64,000 nucleotides of DNA from JACSRF01 sp963695505 (GTDB lineage Bacteria > Chloroflexota > Anaerolineae > Promineifilales > Promineifilaceae). The DNA lies in the NCBI GenBank assembly GCA_963695505.1, contig CAVOGX010000011.1:62001-126000 (forward strand). Direction: 5' to 3'. A model generated the notes under the pieces. That model was not told where the DNA came from, made no database searches, and saw only the letters and a program-made list of their open reading frames with translations. The translations under genes and the position numbers were made by a program. Below, piece after piece: positions 34,651 through 44,498 of this stretch (positions are counted from its first letter, which is position 1; every line of letters begins with the position of its first letter).

Positions 34651-37475
34651 TTATGGCGCAACGCTGATGGGCACGTAGTGCGGATCACCCACAAAATTAC
34701 CATCTTGCCCCACTAAGACAAGGCGGATGATGTAATCTCCGGGAGCCAGACCGCCCGCCTGCAATTGTTCCAAAACGCCGCCGCTGACGGGTTGGCTGTG
34801 GGTGGTGCCAAATGTGGTCCAGGCTGTGGGGGAACGGCCGTTGCCAATTTCCAGCTTGTAATATTGCACCTGCGCCGGGTCAAACTGCGCCGTGCCCATA
34901 ATCGGCGTCGGTGCCCTGGATTTGCTGCCCGGCCGTGGGCGACGTAATGCGGTAGCTGAGGCCGCCCCCGCTGGCTGCCGGTGGCGCTGGCGCGCTGCCG
35001 CCCGCACCAGAACTGCCGCTGCCTGACGAGTAGGCTGAACGGCCGTACCCACGCACACCGTGCTGGCGCCATGCGCATAACCCGTCCCGCGCGCCCACAA
35101 CCGCGCCCGCACCTCATCCGGGTAATGGGGCGGCATCGGCAAAAAGAGCCGCGCCCCTTCGATGGGGCGGACCACGTTCACCACGCACGTGGTCGGTATT
35201 GGCGCCTGGGTGCCATCCGCCAGCGCCGGGCGCGGCACGCGCTGCGCCTCTTCCGCCGACAGCGCCTGCGTCACCAGCGTCCACGCCCCCGGATGCGACG
35301 ACACATCTGGCGCATAACCCAACGCGGGGAATGCCGTGTACCGGCCCACCAGCCACAAACAAATCGGTGCGCGACGCCGTGCAGTACGTGCCCCCCGTAC
35401 CTTGCGGCAGGCACACCTCGCGCTCCTCCACGCCGCCCGGATCGGCGAATTCTACCGGCGGCGGACCGCCATTCACCCACAGGCTGCGCAGCAGTGCCTC
35501 GTCAGCGTAAATGCCTTCCATGATGCTGCGCCACACCGGCGCAGTGCCGCGCAGCCCGGAGGAATCAATCATGGGATGCCCGTCGGAATTGCCCATCCAC
35601 ACGCCCACCACCACGCCGGGCGTGTAGCCCAGCGTCCAATTGTCGCGAAAATCGTTGGTCGTGCCCGTCTTGGCCGCCGCCGGGAAAGGCAGCTCCAGGG
35701 CGTTGTTGTACGCCCATGGCCGGGATGCGCGCCCGGTCATCGTCCAAAATGTCGGTGATGATGTAGGCGATGCCCGGATTGAGGCGTTGGCCGGCGGCAC
35801 GCGATCTTGCTTGCAAATCGTACAGCACATTGCCCCGGCTGTCGGTGATTTGCAAAACGCTGGTGAGGCGCGGTCGTTGGCCCCATGTTGGCCAGGGTGG
35901 CATAGGCGTGGGTCATTTCCAGCAGAGGCACTTCGCCGCCGCCCAGGGTGAGGGCCAGCCCGTAGAAGCCAGGTGGCTCTTGCAGGGATTCGATGCCCAT
36001 GTTGCGGGCCGTTGCGATGAAGTTAGAGATGCCAATGTCGCGCATGAGCTGAATGGGCGGAATGTTGTAGCTGTTGGCCAGGGCGTCGCGGAAGAGGATG
36101 GGGCCATGGTAACGGCCGTCATAATTGACCGGCTGCATCGACTCGCCCGCCGCCCAAATCCAGCACAATGGGCACATCCCACAGCACGTCGGCCGTTGTC
36201 CAGCCCTGCTCCATGGCGGCGGCGTAGGTGATGGGCTTGATGCTGCTGCCCGGCTGGCGTGGCTGCAAAGCGACATTCACCTGGCCGTCAATCGCTGTCG
36301 TCAAAATAATCGAGGCTGCCCACCATCGCCAAAATCTCGCCGGTGCCCGGTTTGAGGATCACCACAGACGCATTGCTGACGTCGTGGGCGGCCTGCGCGG
36401 GCGGCTACCTGCTCGCGAGCCGCCGTTTCGGCCATGCTGTGAATATTCAAATCCAGGCTGGTCGTCACCTGCCAGCCGCCGCGCACCAGCGCATCGGGAC
36501 CGTAGCGCCGCTCCAGTTCCTGCTGCACGTACAGCACAAAATGGGGCGCTTCCAGCACTATGCTCGGCCACCTTCATCGGCGACGGAGATCCGCGGCTGC
36601 AGCGTGATGGGCAATTCCTTTGGCGACTTCGGCGTCATGTAGTCGGCAATCATGCCTTCATCCACCATCAAGTCCAGGATAAATTCCTGCCGTTCTTTGG
36701 CCCCTGCAAAGTTGGTGTACGGGTCCCACAGCACCGGCGACTGCGGCAGCCCGGCCAAAAAGGCGACTTCCGCCAAATTCAGCCGGTCAACCGATTTGCC
36801 AAAGTAGGTTTGTGCCGCCGCTTCGATGCCGTAGGCCAGGTTGCCGTAGTAAATCTCATTCAGGTACATCTGAATGATTTCTTCTTTGCTGCGCTGCTGG
36901 GTCATGATGAAGGCCAGGAACATTTCGCGGATTTTGCGCTCGTAGCTGACGTTGACGCGGTCTTCATAGCTGAAGGCAATGTGACGCACAAGCTGCTGGG
37001 TGATGGTGCTGGCGCCCACGGGACGGCCGTCCTGCTGGCGGTAGTTGCGCAATAGCGCGGCGGCAATAGCCTCCGGGTCGAAACCGTAATTGGTCCAGAA
37101 GGTATCGTCTTCCACGGCCACGGTGGCGTCAATCACCACGCGGGGAATATCGGAATAGGGCAGCCAGCGCCGCTTTTCGGTGGTAGTCAGCTCAAAGAGC
37201 AGCGTTCCGTGGCGGTCATAGAAGCGCGGCGTGCCGCCAATACCGGTGCCCCGGAATGTGGCCACCTGAGCAATGGCGTCGCCAAGCTGGTTGCTGAGGT
37301 ACATGTAGCCGCCCATGAAGAGGAGAAGGCTGAGAATGAGGCCGATGAGTCCCAGTTGGATAATGACAAGCAGGAAGCGGGCGCAGCCCCGGGGGGTTTT
37401 GTCAGGTTTAGGTGTGGAAGACGGCCGTTTCCCATCCTCGCGCCGCTCCATAAACTCCAGCTTATAGCCACTCAT
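34651..37475 (-). pseudogene. Class A penicillin-binding protein, many frameshifts in the second half
   Basis: Bifunctional peptidoglycan synthase, about 930 aa if repaired. The first 306 residues are clean: a membrane anchor (LLVIIQLGLIGLILSLLLFM) and the transglycosylase domain with VAVEDDTFWTNYG, GASTITQQLVRH, RKIREMFLAF and EEIIQMYLNEIYYGN. From about 36560 leftward the frame changes at least seven times. The transpeptidase motifs survive in pieces: QPGSSIKPITYAAAM, SYNIPPIQ and AKTGTTNDFRDNW. A Pro/Ser-rich C terminus (VQYYKLEIG, then GDYIIRLVLVG) follows. Motif conservation with indels only is like that in moeA and recD2. GAGGGG supports ATG 37475. Confidence 0.83.
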
Positions 37476-37621
37476 GCCCCTCAATGGTAAGCAGATTTAG
37501 CAGCAGGTCAAGAGAAGCCTAATGCATCATTGGTCATGGTACCCCTGTGCCGCAGAATGCGTCATGCAGTCGCCGTCCGTTATTTGGGAAACCCTGCTAT
37601 CTCCAGTAAAATCCCCTCCTG

Positions 37622-38434
37622 ATGACACTATTTGAACAAATACAAACTTTTCTGACCTCGGGTACCTGGCCCAGCTATCTGGCGCGCATTGCCCTCAACT
37701 TTTTGTTGGCCTGGGTGATTCACCGCCTAGCCAGCCGCCTGGTAGCAGCCCGGCTCACCAGCCTGAACCGCTTCTCGCCTCGCCGTCGCCAGGTCCGGCC
37801 CGAGCGGCTGCAAACGGTGCAGAGCCTGTTTGCCAGTGTCATCTCCTTTTTGGCCTTTCTTAGTGCGGCCCTGTTCAGTCTCAGCCTGTTTGTGGATGGC
37901 GACACCATCGTGTGGATGGTCGGGTTGTTCAGCGCAGCGTTTGGGCTGGGGGCACGGCCGTTACTCAGCGATTTTCTCACCGGCGTTGGGTTTCTCTTTG
38001 AAGACCCCTTCGACCTAGGCGAAAAAGTAGAACTGCTGGGAAATGAGGGGATCGTTGAGCAGGTTAATCTGCGCACCACGCTGCTGCGCGCCCCCACCGG
38101 AGAGGTTTTTACCATTCCCAACGGGGAAATTCGCGTCATTCGCAATTTCAGCCGCGGCCGTTTCTCCATGGCCAACGTTAACATCAAGGTGCAGGCCAGC
38201 GATTTGCAACAAACACTGGAGCTGTTGGCCGGCCTGGGCGAGGAGGCGGTTCATTTACTGCCTAACTTGCTAGAACCGTGGCAGGTCATCAGCGAGTCGG
38301 GCACAATTGGCCAGCAGACGGAACTGACCCTGGTGACCAAAGCGCGCTTTGGCAAAGCGGCCGAAATGCGCCCGCGCCTGCTGGCCCTGGTGCAAGAGCA
38401 TCTAGAACAAAACGGCATTCAACTGGTGGATTAG
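37622..38434 (+). CDS. Small-conductance mechanosensitive channel (MscS family)
   Basis: 270 aa: membrane helices at about residues 20-38, 65-92 and 95-120, the last with the Gly/Ala-rich pore segment GLFSAAFGLGARPLLSDFLT. Then comes the cytoplasmic beta domain (DPFDLGEKVELLGNEGIVEQ, TIPNGEIRVIRNFSRGRFS) and an alpha/beta tail. MscS channels open on membrane tension to release solutes in hypo-osmotic shock. The start is not backed by a clear ribosome binding site. Confidence 0.88.
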   Translation: MTLFEQIQTFLTSGTWPSYLARIALNFLLAWVIHRLASRLVAARLTSLNRFSPRRRQVRPERLQTVQSLFASVISFLAFLSAALFSLSLFVDGDTIVWMVGLFSAAFGLGARPLLSDFLTGVGFLFEDPFDLGEKVELLGNEGIVEQVNLRTTLLRAPTGEVFTIPNGEIRVIRNFSRGRFSMANVNIKVQASDLQQTLELLAGLGEEAVHLLPNLLEPWQVISESGTIGQQTELTLVTKARFGKAAEMRPRLLALVQEHLEQNGIQLVD

Positions 38435-38444
38435 GGAAAACGGG

Positions 38445-38529
38445 GGAGCGGCGACCTTTGGTCGCAGGGAGCAGGGGAGCGAGGGAGTAAATGTGAAATC
38501 TCCCCTGCACCCTTGCCCCCCTGCTCCCC
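38445..38529. repeat. Heptamer repeat forming an inverted repeat between mscS and lipoprotein gene
   Basis: GGGAGCA, GGGGAGC, GAGGGAG on the left face CCCTGCA, CCCTTGC, CCCCCTG, CTCCCC on the right, so the two arrays are near-complements about 20 bases apart. The hairpin may also end mscS transcription. Confidence 0.6.
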
Positions 38530-38549
38530 ATCAAATGGAGATCACATTA

Positions 38550-39647
38550 ATGAAAAAGAGTTGTTGGCTTATGTTCGTTTTTGCTTTGCTACTGCTGCTG
38601 GCGGGCTGCCAGGAGCAGCGCCAGGCTTACGCCGAGCTGGAACAGCTCATGGAAAGTACCTTTGCCGCTGACGGGCCGGGGGTCGTTTTGGTGGTGGATT
38701 CACCCCAGAGCGGCGAGCAAATTTTGGCGGTGGGCCAGGCTAACCTGGACAGCGAGCAAAGGATTCGCTCAACCAGTCATTTTCGCATTGGCGACATGAC
38801 GAAAGCTTTTGTGAGTACGCTGGTATTTCAACTGGTGGAAGATGGGCAGGTTGGATTAGATGACCCGCTGACGCAGCATTTTCCGGCTGAAATAACGGAT
38901 AACCTGACTAATGCCGATCAAATCACCATACGCCAACTGCTGAATATGAGCAGCGGCCTGGCGGATTATGCGCAAAACCCGGATTTTGCCACGGCCGTTT
39001 CCGCCGACCCCATGCGCGAATGGCGGGTAGAAGAGGTGCTGGCCTACGCCTATGGTCTGGAACCACAGGGAGAACCGGGGGCGGGGTTTGCCTACGCCAA
39101 CACCAATTACCTGCTCTTGCAGCTCCTGATAGAAGAGAAGCTGGACGATACCCTGGCAGAAAATTTACGCGACCGGGTGCTGGACAAGCTGACGCTGGAT
39201 GACACCTATCTGGAGATTGCCGAGGAAATTCCCGTGGGCTACGTGCCGGGCCACGTGCTGGGAGCAGATGGCCGTTACCAGAATACCCTCTCCTTGGGTG
39301 GCGTGCGCGGGCTGGGCGACGTGGGCCTCATTTCCAATGCGCTAAACCTGGCCGCCTACGCCCCGGCGCTGTATGAGCGGGCTTTTACCTGGGAAAACGG
39401 CCGTTCCGAGAGCCTGGCCACCATTCCCATGGACAACGGCTACGAGTACGGCCTGGGCATCATGCGCCGCGACACGGCCTGGGGGCCAATGTGGGGCCAC
39501 GATAACGAGGGCGCTGGTTTTGCCGGGGAAATGTGGTACCTACCCGACCATGAAACGACGCTGGTGCTGCTCTCCAACGGCATAAGCAAAGCGGAACTGG
39601 ACGCTTTTGCCAACCAGGTGCTGGAAACAGTATTCGCTGAACGATAA
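38550..39647 (+). CDS. Serine-hydrolase-like (class C beta-lactamase fold) lipoprotein with Asp in place of the nucleophile
   Basis: 365 aa, lipoprotein signal FALLLLLAGC with Cys20. The beta-lactamase/DD-peptidase fold follows: the expected Ser-x-x-Lys reads Asp82-Met-Thr-Lys85 in HFRIGDMTKAFVST, so the nucleophile is missing. The second motif is present as YANTNY, and GHDNEGAGFAG stands where His-x-Gly is usual. It is either an inactive binding protein or a sequence or assembly error (AGC to GAC needs more than one change). GGAG before ATG 38550 supports the start. Neighbour of MscS; role unknown. Confidence 0.8.
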   Translation: MKKSCWLMFVFALLLLLAGCQEQRQAYAELEQLMESTFAADGPGVVLVVDSPQSGEQILAVGQANLDSEQRIRSTSHFRIGDMTKAFVSTLVFQLVEDGQVGLDDPLTQHFPAEITDNLTNADQITIRQLLNMSSGLADYAQNPDFATAVSADPMREWRVEEVLAYAYGLEPQGEPGAGFAYANTNYLLLQLLIEEKLDDTLAENLRDRVLDKLTLDDTYLEIAEEIPVGYVPGHVLGADGRYQNTLSLGGVRGLGDVGLISNALNLAAYAPALYERAFTWENGRSESLATIPMDNGYEYGLGIMRRDTAWGPMWGHDNEGAGFAGEMWYLPDHETTLVLLSNGISKAELDAFANQVLETVFAER

Positions 39648-39660
39648 TCAAATAATGATT

Positions 39661-41412
39661 CTATTCGCAGGGAGATGCCTGGTACATATCCTCAAGAGTA
39701 AATACTTGTTTTTCGGTATCTGCATAAACCGGTTCGGCTGTAAATTGCGCTAACAAATCAGGCGCCAATTGGACCCTGTAAGTCCGATGTAGTATCACAT
39801 ACTCTATTCCATCGGCTAATAGCTCTTCTAAAGCACTGCGATAATCATCAGAGTTAAAAATATGACAATCCAAGGGCTCATTTCGATACCACAATGACAG
39901 CAGTAAGTTTTGCTGAATATAGGCATAAGCAGTGACCGGTGTACGAGCAACAAGCCCTTCAACAATAGGCTTCTCATGTATTGTCTGATAGAAAAGGTAA
40001 AGCTTAGAGAGTTGCCTGCCCATTGGCAAATCAATCAAGGCTGTTGGATAAGCACTTGCTGCCAGTAATTCGTAGAATGGTTCTTGACTGAGCGTTACAC
40101 CGTTGTAGGGGCCATTCCAATACTCAAACATTACTGTAAATATAATTAACAAAGTAATTGTACTTCGCAAGAATGATTGACCAATTAGCAAAAAACGGGC
40201 TTTTTCGAGACCTATTGCTGCGCAAATAGCGAATGGCAACAACAAACCCAACACAAAGAAATCTGGACGTCCTATGGTGCGAATAGGTGGGAACCAATCC
40301 AAGTAAGCATACAATAACTTGAGGTTCTCATATGTTTGCCCATTTACACGCAATATCGGCCCTAAGGCCAAGAGAAAGAAAAGGATAGCCGTCGTTAACC
40401 AGGGCACATACTCGCGCCAGTTCTTCCGCCTGATGAGGCCAATCATGACCAATACCAGGGGCACAAACCCTAGATAGGCCGGCCATTTCTGATTCATCTC
40501 AAAACTTTCAACAATCTCTTTCACATATGGCTCAAAAAAGGGATTGAAGTGGGAAGGCGTCACGAAGGCAAGTAAATCCGTTTGCGTGGCATCGGCGACG
40601 TATTTTTGCTCAATGGCTTGTGAAAGGCCAGAAAGGTTTGTCAGGATAGGCCAAAGTCGTAGGGAAACGAGAGAGGTCGTTAAAAAGCCAAATACCAATC
40701 CTGTTTTCCAGAAACGGCCATTTTGCCACCTCCGTTCAGAAAAGGCCCAAAAAACAAACAACGACAGCAATGTGAAGAACAATAAGTTTAATATGTACAA
40801 GCTGGTTAATGCAGCAACAAAAACCATCAAAGCCCCATAAAACGCGTATCGATAACTGCCTTTGAGCAAAGCACGCCGAATGAAAATCAGGGCAATTGGG
40901 ATAGGCGCCAGGAAGGCCAAGTCTGGGTGTCCGCCAGAGTGAGCCATGTGATATGGTGCAAAGGCATATATGGCTCCGGCTAACCACGCCGCCGGACGTG
41001 ATAGCTGCACTTCGCGGGCCATCCAATAACCAGATAACGCGGCAGTGAATACTGCCAAAAAAATAGTTAAGTTATACGCGGTAATCGTGTCAGTAATAGC
41101 TGTGAACAAAACAGCCAAACCAGCAGCCACGTAACTGATGCTGTGAAAGGATAAATCTACCCCTTCAGGAAAAAAGAGATAGGAGGTATACATTAAGGAC
41201 TGCCCCTCCTGAAGCACCTTTCGTAACCACCAAATGTCCCATAATTTGACATAAGTATCCGGATCGTAGGTAGCTAACCATTCTCCGCCCAGGCGAAACA
41301 TTAATGGGTATGTCATTATAAGAGAAGCCACAAAATAAAACGTGGCCACAAGGGCATTTTTTGGCCACTCTTTCTCAGGTGCAGGTAATTTGGAAAGGTC
41401 AGTTTCTTGCAT
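39661..41412 (-). CDS. Multi-pass membrane protein, GT-C glycosyltransferase-like
   Basis: 583 aa with ten or more hydrophobic helices and a C-terminal soluble part of about 120 residues. Near the N terminus TYPLMFRLGGEWLATYDPDT carries an acidic loop motif after helix 1, typical of GT-C enzymes that use lipid-linked sugars; AWLAGAIYAFAPYHMAHSGG and IRTIGRPDFFVLGLLLPFAI are further family-like segments. ATG 41412 is preferred over an upstream TTG. The gene is visibly more AT-rich than its neighbours and lacks the ACGGCCGT palindrome (one degenerate copy near 40713), which hints at later arrival. Confidence 0.72.
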   Translation of the reverse strand: MQETDLSKLPAPEKEWPKNALVATFYFVASLIMTYPLMFRLGGEWLATYDPDTYVKLWDIWWLRKVLQEGQSLMYTSYLFFPEGVDLSFHSISYVAAGLAVLFTAITDTITAYNLTIFLAVFTAALSGYWMAREVQLSRPAAWLAGAIYAFAPYHMAHSGGHPDLAFLAPIPIALIFIRRALLKGSYRYAFYGALMVFVAALTSLYILNLLFFTLLSLFVFWAFSERRWQNGRFWKTGLVFGFLTTSLVSLRLWPILTNLSGLSQAIEQKYVADATQTDLLAFVTPSHFNPFFEPYVKEIVESFEMNQKWPAYLGFVPLVLVMIGLIRRKNWREYVPWLTTAILFFLLALGPILRVNGQTYENLKLLYAYLDWFPPIRTIGRPDFFVLGLLLPFAICAAIGLEKARFLLIGQSFLRSTITLLIIFTVMFEYWNGPYNGVTLSQEPFYELLAASAYPTALIDLPMGRQLSKLYLFYQTIHEKPIVEGLVARTPVTAYAYIQQNLLLSLWYRNEPLDCHIFNSDDYRSALEELLADGIEYVILHRTYRVQLAPDLLAQFTAEPVYADTEKQVFTLEDMYQASPCE

Positions 41413-41447
41413 AGCGTCTTGTTCAAAAAAAGTTTTTGTCAATCGTA

Positions 41448-41882
41448 CTATTGTTTACGAATGGGCTTTGTGCGCACGATGACGCGCTTGGCGGCGGCGG
41501 CAGCCAGTTCCTGCGGGTTGGGCGTGCCGTCTACGTCCAGCGTTACGAAAAAGTGACGGGCCATTTTGGGGAAACGGCGGAAATAGGTGCGCAAATGCTC
41601 GGCAACGGCCGTTTCCTCCTCCACCACGTCGGCCTCAGCAGGCACGTTCTTGCCCTCCAGCCGCAGCGTGACCGGCACGCCCCCGCGTAAATTGCGCCAC
41701 CACACCCGCGTCTTGAAGCTGGTGGTCAGCAGCGCGCCGTCATCTTCCACAGCATAGCTCACCGGCAGGGAGTAGCGCTTACCCGACTTGCGTCCGGAGT
41801 AGGTAATCAACATCATGCCGTGGCTGGCTAAACTGTGCAAAGGGGAGCGCAGCAGCAGCTTGACGAAAAAGTTGTACCACAT
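41448..41882 (-). CDS. Ddn-family deazaflavin-dependent reductase-like protein
   Basis: 144 aa split-barrel protein, second family member in the window. LITYSGRKSGKRYSLPVSYA is the marker segment, then LLTTSFKTRVWWRNLRGGVP. The C terminus is basic. F420 binding is a family expectation only. Heptamer repeats occupy the gap to the Hsp70 gene upstream. Confidence 0.78.
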   Translation of the reverse strand: MWYNFFVKLLLRSPLHSLASHGMMLITYSGRKSGKRYSLPVSYAVEDDGALLTTSFKTRVWWRNLRGGVPVTLRLEGKNVPAEADVVEEETAVAEHLRTYFRRFPKMARHFFVTLDVDGTPNPQELAAAAAKRVIVRTKPIRKQ

Positions 41883-41896
41883 AGAAACCTCATGTT

Positions 41897-41924
41897 AATT
41901 GTCAATGGTCAATGGCTAATTGCC
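41897..41924. repeat. Four heptamers at the 3 prime end of the Hsp70-like gene
   Basis: AATTGTC, AATGGTC, AATGGCT and AATTGCC in tandem. They encode the last residues and stop codon of the Hsp70-like protein, so the repeat has formed its C terminus. Confidence 0.65.
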
Positions 41925-44291
41925 AACTGACCTGTGAGAATGGCCTGCACCTTTTCTCCATCGCCCAGTTTGAGCAGGCGGTGGCTTTTGGTGGAATTTT
42001 CTAGCGGCAGGGATGCGGCCGTTACCGCAGCCAGACGCCGGTTAGTGACAAATACCACCTCATTCTGGGGCGGCAGCAGGCACGACCCCGCCAGGGGGCT
42101 GCGCCGCGCTATCTGGGAAAGCCCCTTGCTGTTGGGTTTGAGCGGTTCGGGCACCCAGGCGGGCTGCAAAAGACGGCCGTAGCCATCTTCCGTCACCAGC
42201 AGCACGCGATCAGCCTCGTTCAACCAGCAGCGCCGCCGCCACCCGGTCATCACTGCCGCAGTTAATGGCCTGCGTACCAGAAAGGCGCAGCGCGCCCGGA
42301 CCATAGCGCACCGCCCGCCCGCTGGCCGTCAATACCAGCAGCGCCTCATCCGTGGACGCGCCCAACACCGTCACCACCTGCCCCAGCAGGGCGTGGTCAA
42401 ACTTAAAGGGCACGGGGGTTTCCACGTTGGGGCGCATGACGTGCAGGGGATACGGCCGTACCAGTCCCAAGGAGGTCACCAGCAGCAAATCTTCATGCCC
42501 CTTCACCTCATCCCAGGAAGCGAGGCTGCACACGTGCTCCAAAGGTTCCAGCGGGTACTGGTCGCGCACCGTCAGCCCGGCCTGCTGCATTTCCAGCAGT
42601 TGGCGCGGCGTGAAGAGCAAAAAGCGGTAGGCGTTGGTCACCAGCAAAAGCCGCTCGTCCAGCTCCGCCAACAGCGCGTGGGTTAAGGAGTCAGGCAATG
42701 GGAAGCTCTCGGGGAGTTGGGGTTGATTGGGGTGAGCGACGGCCGATTCCAGGGAAACGGCCGTTACATGCCCATTCCCTTCCAGCAGCACCAACACCCA
42801 CTCAGCCGTTTCCGCGCCAGTTAGTTCACCCTCCTCCATCTCAATCCGCCGCTGCAGCAGCCGCAAATTAATTGGGCTGACGTTAGGCTGGTGTTCGGGT
42901 TCGGGCAGGCGCACCTCCGCAGCCGTGTATCCCCGCAGGGCAATCTCCCCCTGGGCCACGCCGTGGGCCACCACCCCCAACCCGGCCGTCACGCTGCTAA
43001 AAGTATCCACGCTGTGCACCTTCTCCGCGCCAAAAAGGCGGCAGAGCATCTCGTAAAAGGCGGGGATTTGCGCCGACCCGCCCGTGCGAATCACCGCATC
43101 GATCTCGCCCGGAGCCAGACCTGACGCCTGCACCGTTTCCTGCAAATGCTCCTCGATAGCCCGGATCTCGGCGCGAATGATGCCTTCAAACTCGGTACGG
43201 GTGACAAAATCCAGCACGTCAAAGCCTGGCCCCTCCAGACGAATTTCGGCGCCGCGCTTCTCGGAGAGCCGCCGCTTGGCCTGCTCTACTACCTCAAACA
43301 TACGCAGGCCGTAGTTGCTGGATACCAGGTTGAGCAGCGCCTCAATCTGGAACCGCCGCCGCGACGTCTGGGCAATCTCTTGCAGCATTTGCCGGTTTTC
43401 GGCCGTTTGCAGTTCCAGCATCTTTTGCCAGCTTGCAAAGGAGTCGTAAATCCATCTGGGCGTCTCGCGGGCTTCGTGTCGCGGCCCGTACACGCTGCCC
43501 TCGCCAAAATGTTTTGGCAGCTTGGCGCGCACCAGCTTTTGGTCAAATATGTCCCCGGCTACGGGGATGCCGCCCGTAGCCAGCACCTCGCGCCGCTGGG
43601 GGTCGCCCAGGCGCATGATGGTAATGTCCAGCGTACCGCCGCCAAAGTCAAAGACCAGCACTTTCTGCGGATGGTCGATGCTCATTTCATAGCTGTAGGC
43701 GGCGGCAATGGGTTCGTACTGGAAGTAAACGGTCTCGTAACCGGCGCGCAGGGCGGCCTGCAGCAGCCTGGCCTGGGCCAGCCGGTCGTGTTCGGCGGTG
43801 CGGGCAAAGTGCACGGGTCGCCCCAGCACCACCTGGCGCAGCTCCTGGCCCAACAGCCGCTCGGCGCGCACCTTAGCCACGCTCATGTACAGGGCAATGA
43901 GGTCTTCCAGGGGGTAGTAGAATTGGCCGACCACGGTGCCGGGGTATTCAGGGTCGCGCAGGCTGGACTTGATGGAGAGGAAGAGACGCCCCGGCGACAG
44001 CACGTCCACCCAGGCGTACGCGTCGGTGACGTAGTACATGTCTTCGGCGTACACTTCCAGCTCGCCTATCCACACGCGGCGCAGTTTAACGGGGCGGTTG
44101 ATGTTTTGGGCATAGTAGGTGGAAACGGCCGTTCTGCCGATCAACACCCGCTGCTCATTGGTCACGTAAAGCGCCGTGGGCAGCACGCGCGGGTTGGGAC
44201 TGTCTTCGTCCAAGGGCAGCACACGTACGGAACGGCCGTCGTACACCGCCATTCCCGAATTCGTTGTGCCAAAGTCCATGCCCACAATCAT
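41909..44291 (-). CDS. Hsp70-like ATPase fused to a GyrA-CTD-like beta-propeller (single frameshift)
   Basis: About 790 aa. Residues 1 to about 470 are an actin-fold Hsp70-like ATPase: GMDFGTTNSGMAVYDG (phosphate 1), VLVFDFGGGTLDITIM (phosphate 2) and AVIRTGGSAQIPAFYEML (adenosine). There is no canonical Hsp70 substrate domain. Instead come repeated blades such as LLVTSLGLVRPYPL, LLVLTASGRAVRYGP, VLLVTEDGYGRLLQP and VVFVTNRRLAAVTA, which resemble the DNA-wrapping pinwheel of gyrase A. The frame slips by one base near 42224; correction joins AAALLV to NEADRVLLVTEDG. GGAG eight bases upstream supports ATG 44291. A DNA- or ligand-responsive chaperone-like ATPase is speculation. Confidence 0.75.
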
Positions 44292-44498
44292 GACCAATCT
44301 CCCATAGAACAATCCTACCCCTGAAACCATAATTATAAAAGCCTGATTCGGCAAAAGATTTTGGCATACATCACATAAGTAATATTTTGGGAGGCGCCGT
44401 CATTTCGCGCCAATCAGTTTATCTCGGGAAAATCAATCATTTTCTCCATCGCCCAAAACTATATCCGTTATTTTCATTGCAAGGAGCTCACATAGCAC

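Noticed and set aside
43146..44324. Long plus-strand open frame (392 codons) antisense to the Hsp70-like gene
   Set aside because: An antisense shadow of a GC-rich gene; similar shadows lie opposite groL (28607-29698) and the FAD oxidoreductase (57071-58303).
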